This document shows positions 8,266 to 16,360 of a stretch of 64,000 nt of DNA, in pieces. Position 1 is the stretch's first letter; each line of letters starts with the position of its first letter. The stretch covers positions 1-64,000 of the forward strand of contig JAYSEK010000017.1 in the NCBI GenBank assembly GCA_041913905.1, written 5' to 3'. The translations under genes were made by a program, and so were the position numbers. The DNA comes from Roseateles_B sp041913905. GTDB lineage: Bacteria; Pseudomonadota; Gammaproteobacteria; Burkholderiales; Burkholderiaceae_C. The notes below the pieces were generated by a model. It was not told the origin of the DNA, did not search any database, and saw nothing but the letters and a program-made list of their open reading frames with translations.

Positions 8266-8358
8266 GTTTAGTTTCTGCCATTTTTGGCAGACCGGAAGCT
8301 CAGCTTAACCGACAGAAGGGGTTTAGTTTCGTACGTTGAAACTGCACGCAATGAAACT
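8266..8358. repeat. Cluster of AGTTTC/GAAACT motifs with a small hairpin
   Basis: Within 93 bases the hexamer AGTTTC appears four times: plus-strand copies at 8270-8275 and 8325-8330 (both within the 10-base direct repeat GTTTAGTTTC, 8266-8275 and 8321-8330) and minus-strand copies at 8338-8343 and 8353-8358. The second and third form AGTTTC-N7-GAAACT. A hairpin TCTGCCA-TTTT-TGGCAGA lies at 8274-8291. The cluster sits in the divergent region between the winged-helix gene and the AlpA-like gene. It could be an operator array or transposase-binding sites; the motif is absent from the tRNA-side flank, which favours an operator. Confidence 0.5.
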
Positions 8359-8453
8359 CTGCACCGTGCAACTACGGGGTGCGCATTGCCTCAGCTAGAT
8401 TGCGCTGTCGAATTCTTCTTGCTCGTCTGCGCGCCGGTCAGCAGACTGCTGGA

Positions 8454-8756
8454 ATGGACGAAAAGACGCAGCCAGAAGCGAGCCCAGCAGTGGTGGAAAT
8501 TGAATCCGCCCGCGATGTGGTGTGCCGTCAGCTCGTCAAGATCTACGGCCCGCTGTTGAACCGCGACCAGCTCGTGCAGTTCCTTGGCTTCCGCACAGCG
8601 GAAGCGCTGGAGCGCAGCGTGGAGCGCGGCCAGTTGGGGCTGAAGGTCATCCGCCTGCCGCACCGGCAGGGTCTCTTCGCTCGCACCAGTGACTTGGTCG
8701 ACTACCTGGATTCGCTGGATCAGCACGTGATCCAGAGAAAGGAGCGCAAGGTGTAG
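8454..8756 (+). CDS. Small AlpA/excisionase-like helix-turn-helix protein
   Basis: 100 residues from the ATG at 8454 (MDEKTQ). The core LLNRDQLVQFLGFRTAEALERSVERGQL, then a basic stretch and GLFARTSDLVDYLDSL, has the form of the short MerR-like HTH of excisionases, AlpA and pyocin activators. It lies 322 bases upstream of tnsAB on the same strand, separated by strong hairpins. A role in controlling the transposition genes, or in shaping transposon DNA, is inference from position. Confidence 0.6.
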   Translation: MDEKTQPEASPAVVEIESARDVVCRQLVKIYGPLLNRDQLVQFLGFRTAEALERSVERGQLGLKVIRLPHRQGLFARTSDLVDYLDSLDQHVIQRKERKV

Positions 8757-8791
8757 TAGCAGCGCCGCTGACAGACCCCAGAAAGGCAGAA

Positions 8792-8823
8792 GGCTCAAAC
8801 ACGATTCCCGTCGTGTCTGAGCC
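8792..8823. other. Strong hairpin in the tnsAB leader
   Basis: GGCTCAAACACGA (8792-8804) pairs with TCGTGTCTGAGCC (8811-8823) with a single mismatch, leaving a six-base loop. There is no T tract. It begins 35 bases after the stop of the AlpA-like gene and could act as an mRNA 3' end, an attenuator or a protein-binding inverted repeat. Confidence 0.55.
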
Positions 8824-8957
8824 CCTGAGTCTGCCGCCGATTGCTCAACCGGTTACCCAGACTCTAGCCCCCCACCTCGCTTCACGCAAGCGGGGCCTGT
8901 ATCCATGGGCCCCGCGGGGATGCCTTTCCTACCGCTGTCCTTTCCAGTTGCCATCAG

Positions 8958-8999
8958 TTGGCCTTACGTCGTTGCCCTTGGGCAACGCACGGTGGCCAA
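8958..8999. other. Second hairpin of the tnsAB leader, flanked by TTGGCC arms
   Basis: GTTGCCC-TT-GGGCAAC (8971-8986) is a perfect seven-base stem. Outside it TTGGCC (8958-8963) pairs with GGCCAA (8994-8999), giving a larger two-part stem. It ends 79 bases before the tnsAB start. The outer TTGGCC hexamers recur in the tRNA-side flank (21648-21847), so these may be transposase sites and not only RNA structure. Confidence 0.45.
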
Positions 9000-9078
9000 G
9001 CTGAGGGCGCGGTGCTGCCGCTCGCTTTGCGCAATCACGCCCGGCAACGGGCCTTTGCAAAGCGGAAGAAAGGCAATC

Positions 9079-11823
9079 ATGAATATCGTTCAATCCAGCG
9101 CCGAGGGCAGCGAGGGTCAGAGCTTCAGGCCAGGCCTGGTGGCAGAGATCTGGGCTCACCTGGACCATCTCAACGTCTCGCCCGAATGTCGGGCCTACAT
9201 CAAGGAGGCCCTTGAGGCACCATCACGGCAGGTACGGAGCACGCCGCGGAGCATGTGCGGCCGGTACCCAAGCAAGAAGGTAGGGGTCACCATCGGCTTC
9301 GAGAGCGCCACGCTCGAGTTGCCCATCATCCTCGCGTTGGAGCTGGACCCTGATGTTTTGCTGTATGTCGACCAGCCCCCGGCGATCAAACTGACTTACC
9401 GCATCGGCGGTCGGATGCGGAGCTATCTGCAAACGCCGGACTTCCTCGCAATCATGAAGAGCGGGATCTTGCTGCTCGAAGGGAGACGGCTCGCGGCCGT
9501 CGAGGAGCGGGCGATCAATGACCCCGAGCTGTTCGTGCTCCAGGACGGGCGCTGGACCTGCCCGCCGGCGAAGCGGGCGACTCAAGAGTTGGGCATGTCG
9601 CATGAGGTTCGGACGGAGGCCAACTTTGACGCCGTTGTTCTGAGCAACCAATTGTTCCTGGGCGAGTACCTGCGCGCAGATCTGAACCTGCCTGGGTACG
9701 AGGTCGCATTGGCAGCGATCACCAACATTCTCGGCTGCTTGGCGCGCGCCACCATCCGATCAGTCCTCGACAAATGTGGAGCGACGGTCACGCTGGACCA
9801 CATCTACCGGGCCATCGGCTGCGGGGACGTGGCGATCGATTGGCAGGCCTGCCGGATTGTTGACGCCGAAGCCTGCTGGCTCTACAGGGACATGGCAACG
9901 CTGCACGCCTACCTAGCTTGTGCGCTGTCGAAGGACCGGCGGCAAGGGCCGCCGGTGAACCTGGTCCGTCTCGCCGCGCAAGAGCAGTTGGGGTGGGACG
10001 GTCAAACGTGGAAGCTCCTTACCGTCGGCGCTAGCCAGGTGGCGATTGAGTGTGAGGGGCGTATCCAGATGATGCCGTTGGCTACGCTGAAGGAGCTGGC
10101 CCACGCTGGCCAGCTCGAGCCTCTCGGTAAGGCAGAGGTGGACAAAGCTGTCGAGAGCCGTGTTGACGCCATCCTGCGCAGGGCAAGCCGAAAGGAACTG
10201 GAAACTGCCAACCGCAGGATGGAGCAGATTCAGCCTTACCTGCAGGCCCGCCGGGTCAATCCCCAACACCGAACCCTGCGCCGGTATCTGTCGGATTTCA
10301 GAGCTGCGCAGCGGAAGCACGGGAATGGCTTCATCGGCCTGCTGCCTAAGACTGCGCAAGCAGGAAATCGTCAGAAGCGCTTGTTGACGGCGGTGCTCCA
10401 GCTGGCCCTTGACGTCGCGAACGAGCACCTACTGAACCCGGACAACGTCCGGGTCAAGATTGGGTGGGGCTTTCTGCGCGACCGGTGTGAAGAGCGGGGC
10501 CTGCCCGCGCCAAGCTATCCCTGGTTCAACAAGTTTGTGAAGAGGATGCCGGCCTACCAGGTCGCCAGGGCGCGCGGCGGTGACAAGCTTGCCTATGCCT
10601 TGGAGCCGCGCGTTGAGTCGACCGACCTGGCCCTGGCAATGGCGCCGGACCGGGTATGGCAGCGCGCGCACATAGACCACACACTCATTGATCTGGAGAC
10701 TATCTTCTCCAACAGCTCCGACAAGGCCGGTCGCGTCTGGGTGACTGTGATGATCGATCATCACAGCCGGCGCGTGCTTGCGGTGTCCCTAAGCTACGAG
10801 GCGCCGAGCTATCGCTCGGTCATGGCGGTGATTCGGGACTGTGTGCGCCGGTTGGGGCGCCTACCTGAGAGCCTGGTGCTCGATGGCGGCAAGGAATTTC
10901 AGTGTGTTTGGACCCAGACCCTGTGCGCCCGATACCACGTCACCCTCATCTACAGGCCAGCTGCCAAGCCCCGCTATGGGTCACAGATGGAGCGCTTCTT
11001 CGGCACGCTGAACACGAACCTCATTCATGTGCTGAGGGGCAACACGCAGCTGCGCAAGAACGTGCGCCAGATGACCAATGCGGTCGATCCGGACAACTTT
11101 GCGGTCTGGACGTTCCCCGAGTTGTGCGACTTGCTCGAAAAGTATCTCTGCAACGTCTACGACAGCCTGGAGCATCGCGAGCTGTTGATGAGCCCGCGTG
11201 CGTGCTTCGAGACATCCCTGGCTCAGTCTGGTCACCGTCCGATGCACGTCATTCCCTACGACCGGCACTTCATCCTCGCCACCTGCCCGTCGCCGAGGAA
11301 GGGCACAGCTCGGGTGCAGGCAGACGGCGTCAAGGTGCACTACCTGTACTACAACGCTGCGCAGTTGCAGGCCCACTTTGGCAAGGATGTCGAGGTCCGC
11401 TATGACCCCGGCAACATGGGTGTGGCCTTCGCCTACATCGACCGTGAATGGGTTCGACTGACCTGCACCCGTCACGCCAAAACCGTATGGGGTCTGACCG
11501 AGAAGGAGCTGCTGGAGGCGAGCACGGAGTGGCGCCGCCGCCGCTCTGCGGTCGAGAAGACCCGCCTGACCGATGCTGCGCTCATCAAGTTCCTCAAGGA
11601 GGTCAACGCTGAGCAACTCATGCTGCTTCGGCGCCGCCAGGCCGCAGAGGAGCGCAAGCGTCTGATGGAGGCCAAGGTCTACCCGGCCGACTGGGAGGAC
11701 TGGGACGAGCCTGCATGCGCGACGCTTCTGGGCAGTTCCGACGTGCCCGCCGCTGACGCGTACGAGCCCGCCGTCGAGGCCGCCAAGCCGTCCATGAAGA
11801 TCGAAACGCTGGAGGCCTACTGA
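9079..11823 (+). CDS. tnsAB: Tn7-like transposase, fused TnsA endonuclease and TnsB DDE recombinase
   Basis: 914 residues from the ATG at 9079, which follows AAAGG by five bases; upstream in-frame starts give an unrelated Arg-rich leader. Residues about 65-200 match TnsA: Glu80 (in ATLELPIILALELDPDV), the QPP-x-KL strand, Asp121 (TPDF) and the pair Glu134/Arg136 (LLEGRR) where TnsA has Gln/Glu-x-Lys. Residues about 520-720 are the TnsB integrase core with Asp533 (HIDHT), Asp602 (LDGGKEF) and Glu638 (SQMERFFG), the last two exactly 35 apart. TnsB joins the 3' ends to target DNA; TnsA cuts the 5' ends so that the element moves by cut and paste. The stop overlaps the tnsC start (TGATG). TnsAB fusions are known in some Tn7-like groups. 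Confidence 0.9.
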   Translation: MNIVQSSAEGSEGQSFRPGLVAEIWAHLDHLNVSPECRAYIKEALEAPSRQVRSTPRSMCGRYPSKKVGVTIGFESATLELPIILALELDPDVLLYVDQPPAIKLTYRIGGRMRSYLQTPDFLAIMKSGILLLEGRRLAAVEERAINDPELFVLQDGRWTCPPAKRATQELGMSHEVRTEANFDAVVLSNQLFLGEYLRADLNLPGYEVALAAITNILGCLARATIRSVLDKCGATVTLDHIYRAIGCGDVAIDWQACRIVDAEACWLYRDMATLHAYLACALSKDRRQGPPVNLVRLAAQEQLGWDGQTWKLLTVGASQVAIECEGRIQMMPLATLKELAHAGQLEPLGKAEVDKAVESRVDAILRRASRKELETANRRMEQIQPYLQARRVNPQHRTLRRYLSDFRAAQRKHGNGFIGLLPKTAQAGNRQKRLLTAVLQLALDVANEHLLNPDNVRVKIGWGFLRDRCEERGLPAPSYPWFNKFVKRMPAYQVARARGGDKLAYALEPRVESTDLALAMAPDRVWQRAHIDHTLIDLETIFSNSSDKAGRVWVTVMIDHHSRRVLAVSLSYEAPSYRSVMAVIRDCVRRLGRLPESLVLDGGKEFQCVWTQTLCARYHVTLIYRPAAKPRYGSQMERFFGTLNTNLIHVLRGNTQLRKNVRQMTNAVDPDNFAVWTFPELCDLLEKYLCNVYDSLEHRELLMSPRACFETSLAQSGHRPMHVIPYDRHFILATCPSPRKGTARVQADGVKVHYLYYNAAQLQAHFGKDVEVRYDPGNMGVAFAYIDREWVRLTCTRHAKTVWGLTEKELLEASTEWRRRRSAVEKTRLTDAALIKFLKEVNAEQLMLLRRRQAAEERKRLMEAKVYPADWEDWDEPACATLLGSSDVPAADAYEPAVEAAKPSMKIETLEAY

Positions 11824-12974
11824 TGAGCCACCGCCTCAACTTGAATGGGGCGGCTACGGCCGCCGATTCCGCAAGCAGCTTCGCCTCGCTCGTGATCAAG
11901 CATGACCAGCAGCACGAAGCCCTGGAGCATCTGAAGTTTCTCCTCAACCATGGTGTGGGCTACGAGCTCATCTGCCTGGTCGGGCCCACCGGTGTGGGCA
12001 AGTCGACGCTGGCTGCTCGGCTGATGAAGGACCTCCTGCAGGCTGAGCAGCCACGGATGATGAGCGACCGCGAGTTCGTTCCTTTCATATCGACCACGGC
12101 CGTAGCCAGCGGCTTTCGTGCTTTCGACTGGAAGGTGCTCTACCACGACGCCCTGCTCGCGCTCGGCGATCCCTTCGTGGACGACCGACGGCCCACGCCC
12201 GAGGCGCGGGAGCAGCAGCACAAGCGTGTCGGCGAGTCGCTCACGGCGGCCACGCTGCGCCTGCGGCTGAGCCGGGAAATGAAGCGGCGTCGGTTGAAGT
12301 ACTGGTTCATCGATGAGGCGCAGCACATCCTCATGGGCGCGCGCGCTGGCGGCATTGGGGACCAGTACGACGTGCTCAAGTCCGTGGCCCAGAGTTGTGG
12401 GGTCAAGCTCGTGCTTGTCGGCACCTACCAGCTGCTTGTGCACCTGCAGGTCTCCGCTCAACTGGCCCGCCGCACCGAGGTGGTTCACTTCGGGCGCTAC
12501 AGGCATGGTGAAGCCGACGACAGAAATGCGTTTGCCAGCTGCGTGCAGACCTTTCTCGCGCGCAGCGGTGCCGAGGTTTTTCCGAATGTCGAGGCCGAGT
12601 TCGACTTCTTCTATGCCGGCTCGGTGGGATGCATCGGCATCCTGAAGGACTGGTGTGCACGCGCCATGTCGCGTGCACGCATGGAGGTGCGGTCCCGCCT
12701 GACGATCGAGGACTTCCGGCGAACGCGCCTGTCGGGCCGAGCCATTACGCGCATCGTCAAGGACATCCATGATGGCGAAGATCTGGCCTCACCGGACACG
12801 GATCGCCGCATCGAAGCCATGGTGCTGGGCGCTCCGGCCTCTGGCAGCTCGTCAACGACGCCGAAGGAAGGGTCCGGCAAGGGCGGGAGGCCTGGCAAGG
12901 TCGGTGTTCGAAGCCCGACGCGCGATTCCGTTCCTCCTGTGGCTGGTGGTCTGAGCGGAGGTGCACATGCGTGA
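11823..12974 (+). CDS. tnsC: TnsC/TniB-type AAA+ transposition regulator
   Basis: 383 residues. Walker A at 54-62 (GPTGVGKST) and Walker B at 161-166 (WFIDEA), followed by QHIL and a sensor strand (VKLVLVGTYQL), place it in the TniB/TnsC branch of AAA+ proteins. TnsC polymerises on target DNA, takes the signal from TniQ and recruits TnsB. At 383 residues it is shorter than Tn7 TnsC (about 555) and close to TniB size. The last 50 residues are low-complexity Gly/Ser/Pro-rich, possibly a flexible tether. It overlaps tnsAB by one base and tniQ by eight. Confidence 0.9.
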   Translation: MSHRLNLNGAATAADSASSFASLVIKHDQQHEALEHLKFLLNHGVGYELICLVGPTGVGKSTLAARLMKDLLQAEQPRMMSDREFVPFISTTAVASGFRAFDWKVLYHDALLALGDPFVDDRRPTPEAREQQHKRVGESLTAATLRLRLSREMKRRRLKYWFIDEAQHILMGARAGGIGDQYDVLKSVAQSCGVKLVLVGTYQLLVHLQVSAQLARRTEVVHFGRYRHGEADDRNAFASCVQTFLARSGAEVFPNVEAEFDFFYAGSVGCIGILKDWCARAMSRARMEVRSRLTIEDFRRTRLSGRAITRIVKDIHDGEDLASPDTDRRIEAMVLGAPASGSSSTTPKEGSGKGGRPGKVGVRSPTRDSVPPVAGGLSGGAHA

Positions 12975-13902
12975 GTCGCTGCATCCCCCGATTCCTTCGC
13001 GGGTCATCCTGTCCAGCCTCGAGCCGATAGGCGTAGGTACGTCTGATTGCGAGTCGCTCAATGGCTATCTCAACCGCTTGGCCGCTGTCCATGGGGTCAC
13101 CGAGCGGGAGTTGTCGGACTACGTTCGGTCGCTGCCTCGCATGGAAGGGGAACGCTATAAGAGTGACGGCAGTCTGCAGCCGTACTGGGGCACCGCCCCA
13201 GGCCTGACGGGCCTGCGCCTGGCCCGGCTGACGGGGGTTCCTTCGGTCGCGGTGCTGGCGATGCCGTGGGGAGACCACACGATTGCCCTTCGGCGGTACG
13301 TCAGGAAGTCCCCTGTCTGGTGTTCGGCGTGTTGGCAGGAGGACATTGAGGCCGGGCGCCCGACCTATCACCGATTGGTCTGGAACTTCTGCTTTCATGA
13401 GCGTTGCCATAGGCACGGCACCTTGCTTGAAGGCGCGTGCCCACGATGCGGCAGTACAGAGCAGCGTGGACCCGACGGCTGGGCACCCCCAGTGGGGTGC
13501 CGGCAGTGTGGGAGCCCGCTCATGCGCGCAGCGACTGCCGCGGACGCGCGTCTAGATGGGCAGACCCCTTCAGCTGCCTGGGATCCCCATCACGCTGAGC
13601 TGTTTGCCGACCTGGTGCGCGACATGCCGGCGCTCGGCAACGAGCCGCGTTGGCCGGATCTTGAGTGGGCCTATGAGCTGGCCAAGGTGCGGACGGGCCT
13701 TGAGTTCCAGATGGATGTGGTCCGCCAACTGCGGACCAGCGCCGTCTACCTCAGTCGATCTAGGCGGCCAGAGTGGGAGCGCCAAGTCATCAGCTTAGGA
13801 GCAGTGATCAAGTTCGCCGCGGCGGCTGGCGTGCCGATCTTGGAAGTGCTGAAGGCGGGGAAATGTCGGAGCCGGTTCATGGGTGAGCCGGAGCCCTACT
13901 AG
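12967..13902 (+). CDS. tniQ: TniQ family target-selection protein
   Basis: 311 residues from the ATG at 12967, five bases after GGAGG; a GTG at 12961 is the alternative. The TniQ fold shows in the zinc ligands: Cys119/Cys122 (WCSACW), the HERCHRHG segment (144-151), Cys158/Cys161 (CPRCG) and Cys178/Cys181 (CRQCG). TniQ proteins link the target-recognising factor to TnsC. This one lacks the long C-terminal DNA-binding part of TnsD (about 508 residues in Tn7), so it probably relies on another factor or selects targets loosely. It ends the coupled tnsAB-tnsC-tniQ operon. Confidence 0.9.
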   Translation: MRESLHPPIPSRVILSSLEPIGVGTSDCESLNGYLNRLAAVHGVTERELSDYVRSLPRMEGERYKSDGSLQPYWGTAPGLTGLRLARLTGVPSVAVLAMPWGDHTIALRRYVRKSPVWCSACWQEDIEAGRPTYHRLVWNFCFHERCHRHGTLLEGACPRCGSTEQRGPDGWAPPVGCRQCGSPLMRAATAADARLDGQTPSAAWDPHHAELFADLVRDMPALGNEPRWPDLEWAYELAKVRTGLEFQMDVVRQLRTSAVYLSRSRRPEWERQVISLGAVIKFAAAAGVPILEVLKAGKCRSRFMGEPEPY

Positions 13903-14281
13903 CCCCAGAGCAGGCCGTGCGCCGCACGGTATGTTGGCAAGCCCAGTCAAGACCTAGGGGGCGGCTGGGTTTGCGCTTGCTTGCGTTGCCCTGCGTGCGA
14001 GGGGACTCGGCTCACGGGGCGCGGTCGGGGGCGTTCTGTTCCCTTTTCTGGGTAGCCCGAACGAACTAGCAGCACTTTTGAAGGAGGTTTCGGATCCGGA
14101 TCAAATGAGGGCCACATGGCAGAAATGCAGCGGGTGCGGAGTCTGATGGACCACAGCCGGGAGACTGCCTCCACGGCATAGAAGTCGCTCGGTGACCCCT
14201 AGCGCGATGCATTCATACAAGCCAGATAGTCGTCTACAACTTTTCAATAGCGAGGCCGTCCCTGCGAGCGTGGAGTAGTCT
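13903..14281. other. Intergenic stretch between tniQ and the GGDEF gene
   Basis: About 380 bases between two converging genes. A GC-rich hairpin CCGTGC-GCC-GCACGG (13915-13929) follows the tniQ stop and may help end the transcript, although no T tract follows. Further on I see no gene, no clear terminal inverted repeat and no copy of the AGTTTC or TTGGCC motifs. Confidence 0.4.
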
Positions 14282-15595
14282 TCAGGCTAACTCAGCAGAA
14301 GCATTTTGTTCAGCATTTTTGGATTGGCCCGCGTTGCCTTTCAATCCCACGGTGACGCACGCTTTACCGGCCTTCTTGCTGAGTTCGGCGGCAGCGTCTG
14401 CTTCTTCGAATGCATTTTCGATGTCCTCGGCACGAGTGCATTCTGTGACTCCTACGCTTACAGTGACGTGGAACTCTCTGACCTCACCCTTTGAACTCAC
14501 CCAACGTACCGGCGTGTCGCGCAATCGCGTCAGAACACGATTTAGCAATCCGCCAGCCTCTGCGCCGGTGTAGTCGAAGAAAAGCACCGCGAATTCGTCG
14601 CCACCCACACGGTAAACGCGATCGCTCTCACGAACCTTCCGCTGAAGGATCGATGCGACATGTCTGATGGCCTCGTCTCCGGCGTTGTGGCCATGGGCGG
14701 AGTTAACAGCCTTGAAATCGTCAAGATCCAGGCGAGCACAGGCCAGTGGGTAAGCAACAGACGAGCGTCCGGAAGCAATCTCCGAAAGGTCGTGCTTGTA
14801 GGCGCCCTGATTGTTTAGACCGGTCAAGGCATCGAACCTGTGACTTTGTCCTGGCGTCGGCTTTGAGATTAGCTCTCGCACGGGGCCAGGTCGACAGAAG
14901 CAGGGAAGCATCTGGCAATGCGTGCAGACGCCGGGATACGCCTTCCAAAGCACTTCGCTGGCAAGCAAGACCTCTTGGCTCGGATCAGTGCGGACGCAAG
15001 AGACCAAGGCGAACCACCAAGCAAAAAAGTCCGCGAGCTCGTTCTCGAAATTCTCAGGATAAAGGTGATGGAAACGCACGGCTTCCGCGACCTCTGCTAA
15101 CTCTTCGATCATTCGGACGAAGACGTAGCGCACAGGGTCAGTATCAGCATTGCGGCGCCAGGAGTCCGCGTACGTCTCCCGGAACATCTTCTGAAATTCG
15201 TTGATGCTGCGTCTGGCACCGGGCGTGTTGCGGTGATACAGCCGATCCAATTGCATAGCGTCAAGTGTCGGCTTTTCCCCCTTCCAGCACTCGCATGGGC
15301 GACACGCGCAGTACGGACAGACGCAGGGGAATTTTCGCAGAATCAAGTCTTCAAGGTTGTTTTCACGCGGATTGACTTTCTTCAGCAGAGCGACTGCCCA
15401 CGCGAATATCTTCGGTAGAAACTCAATTGCTTTGACGCTGTCGTTTCGCTTGAACTGATGCTTAGCGAAGACGCCGCAAACTTCCATCAAATGGGAATGG
15501 ATCTCGTACTGAGTCTTGCCATAGTTCTGGGTGCTCGAATAAAGCTGCTCGAGCATCTCGGCCCAGTCGTTCAATCTCTGTTCTTGGTGAAACAT
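14282..15595 (-). CDS. MazG-like/Cys-cluster tandem fused to a GGDEF diguanylate cyclase
   Basis: 437 residues, start ATG 15595 behind GGGAGG. Three parts: (1) about 1-104, a degenerate MazG-like helical unit ending in a Cys cluster (Cys91, 93, 96, 98, 101, 103); (2) about 110-236, a second unit with the MazG metal motif Glu165-x2-Glu168 and Glu186-x2-Asp189 (IEELAEVAEA, ENELADFFAW), ending in Cys224, 227, 232, 234; (3) about 255-420, a GGDEF domain with FDALTGLNN, RLDLDDFK, the active motif at 331-335 and an inhibitory RxxD site (Arg322-Asp325). MazG enzymes hydrolyse nucleoside triphosphates; GGDEF domains make c-di-GMP. No membrane segment or signal peptide. I know no named system with this architecture. 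Confidence 0.8.
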   Translation of the reverse strand: MFHQEQRLNDWAEMLEQLYSSTQNYGKTQYEIHSHLMEVCGVFAKHQFKRNDSVKAIEFLPKIFAWAVALLKKVNPRENNLEDLILRKFPCVCPYCACRPCECWKGEKPTLDAMQLDRLYHRNTPGARRSINEFQKMFRETYADSWRRNADTDPVRYVFVRMIEELAEVAEAVRFHHLYPENFENELADFFAWWFALVSCVRTDPSQEVLLASEVLWKAYPGVCTHCQMLPCFCRPGPVRELISKPTPGQSHRFDALTGLNNQGAYKHDLSEIASGRSSVAYPLACARLDLDDFKAVNSAHGHNAGDEAIRHVASILQRKVRESDRVYRVGGDEFAVLFFDYTGAEAGGLLNRVLTRLRDTPVRWVSSKGEVREFHVTVSVGVTECTRAEDIENAFEEADAAAELSKKAGKACVTVGLKGNAGQSKNAEQNASAELA

Positions 15596-15874
15596 GCGAT
15601 CCTCCCCGCGTGCGTTTCCTGTCTCACATTCTGACGCACGTTCCGATGCTTGGGCCCGTCGGATTTGCGGGTTCTTCTCGCTGGCGCCCAGAGCCGGGGG
15701 GCCAGAGCGCCATCAGATGGGTTTGCCAGGCAGTGAGGGCCGTCGCCTGAAAGGCGCGGGGCGTATGGCAGCGGTCAGCCTGGTGCTGCAGTTCGTCAGT
15801 TCTGCAGCGATTGCAGTACTTCGATCTCTTGATCGCACCACCTAAAACCGGTCGTGCAAAGCTCGCTGCAGCCC
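15596..15874. other. Intergenic stretch upstream of the MazG-GGDEF gene
   Basis: About 280 bases between the cap3 stop and the MazG-GGDEF start, both genes on the minus strand. It is long enough for a promoter, so the downstream gene is probably a separate unit. An inverted repeat (TGCAG around 15787 with CTGCA around 15802) and GATC-N5-GATC near 15823 are present. No terminator with a T tract and no gene are visible. Confidence 0.4.
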
Positions 15875-16360
15875 TCAGGCGCACGGACTCAGGACAATGC
15901 CGCTACCCTTCCACGGCACCAGTTCCACATGCAAGCCCGCCCTGCCCACTATGACTGCAAGAAAGGGGCGCTTATCTTTCCGTTCAGAGGCCAACCTCTT
16001 CCACTCTGAGCGGTCGATTCCAGACGGTATGGGGCGATCTTGAGGATGCGAATGCCACTCACCCAAGTACCGAACCGTTCCTCGGCTATCGCTCCACATT
16101 TTCTGAGCGACTTCCGCGTGGCCTTGCGGAAAGCGCTCGAACGAGTACCGCGACCGCAAGTCGTCGAAGGTCGGGAATGTCGCGTCGACAAGATTCAGAT
16201 GCCCGCCCCTGACCTCGCCGAGAAGCAGTCCACCAGCCTCGGCGTCACTACCCAAGCGCTGGATGTGCTGCCGGAACACGTTGAGCACCTTCTCGTCGAA
16301 GTTCACGAGGATTCGTTGGTCCGGCGTCGACCAGCCGCTTACGAACTGCATGCAGGGCAT
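15875..16360 (-). CDS. cap3: CBASS Cap3, JAMM/MPN deconjugating protease
   Basis: 161 residues. The JAMM zinc motif is complete: Glu41 (EAGGLLLGE), His103 and His105 (EWHSHP), Ser113 and Asp116 (PSGID). In type II CBASS Cap3 removes the CD-NTase from the targets to which Cap2 attaches it, and so tunes the response. The start at 16360 overlaps the end of cap2 by 22 bases. It is the last gene of the capV-dncV-cap2-cap3 operon; the next gene is 279 bases away. Confidence 0.9.
   Translation of the reverse strand: MPCMQFVSGWSTPDQRILVNFDEKVLNVFRQHIQRLGSDAEAGGLLLGEVRGGHLNLVDATFPTFDDLRSRYSFERFPQGHAEVAQKMWSDSRGTVRYLGEWHSHPQDRPIPSGIDRSEWKRLASERKDKRPFLAVIVGRAGLHVELVPWKGSGIVLSPCA

Noticed and set aside
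15594..15845. Plus-strand open frame between the MazG-GGDEF gene and cap3
   Set aside because: No ribosome binding site or family resemblance; lies in the promoter region of the minus-strand gene.
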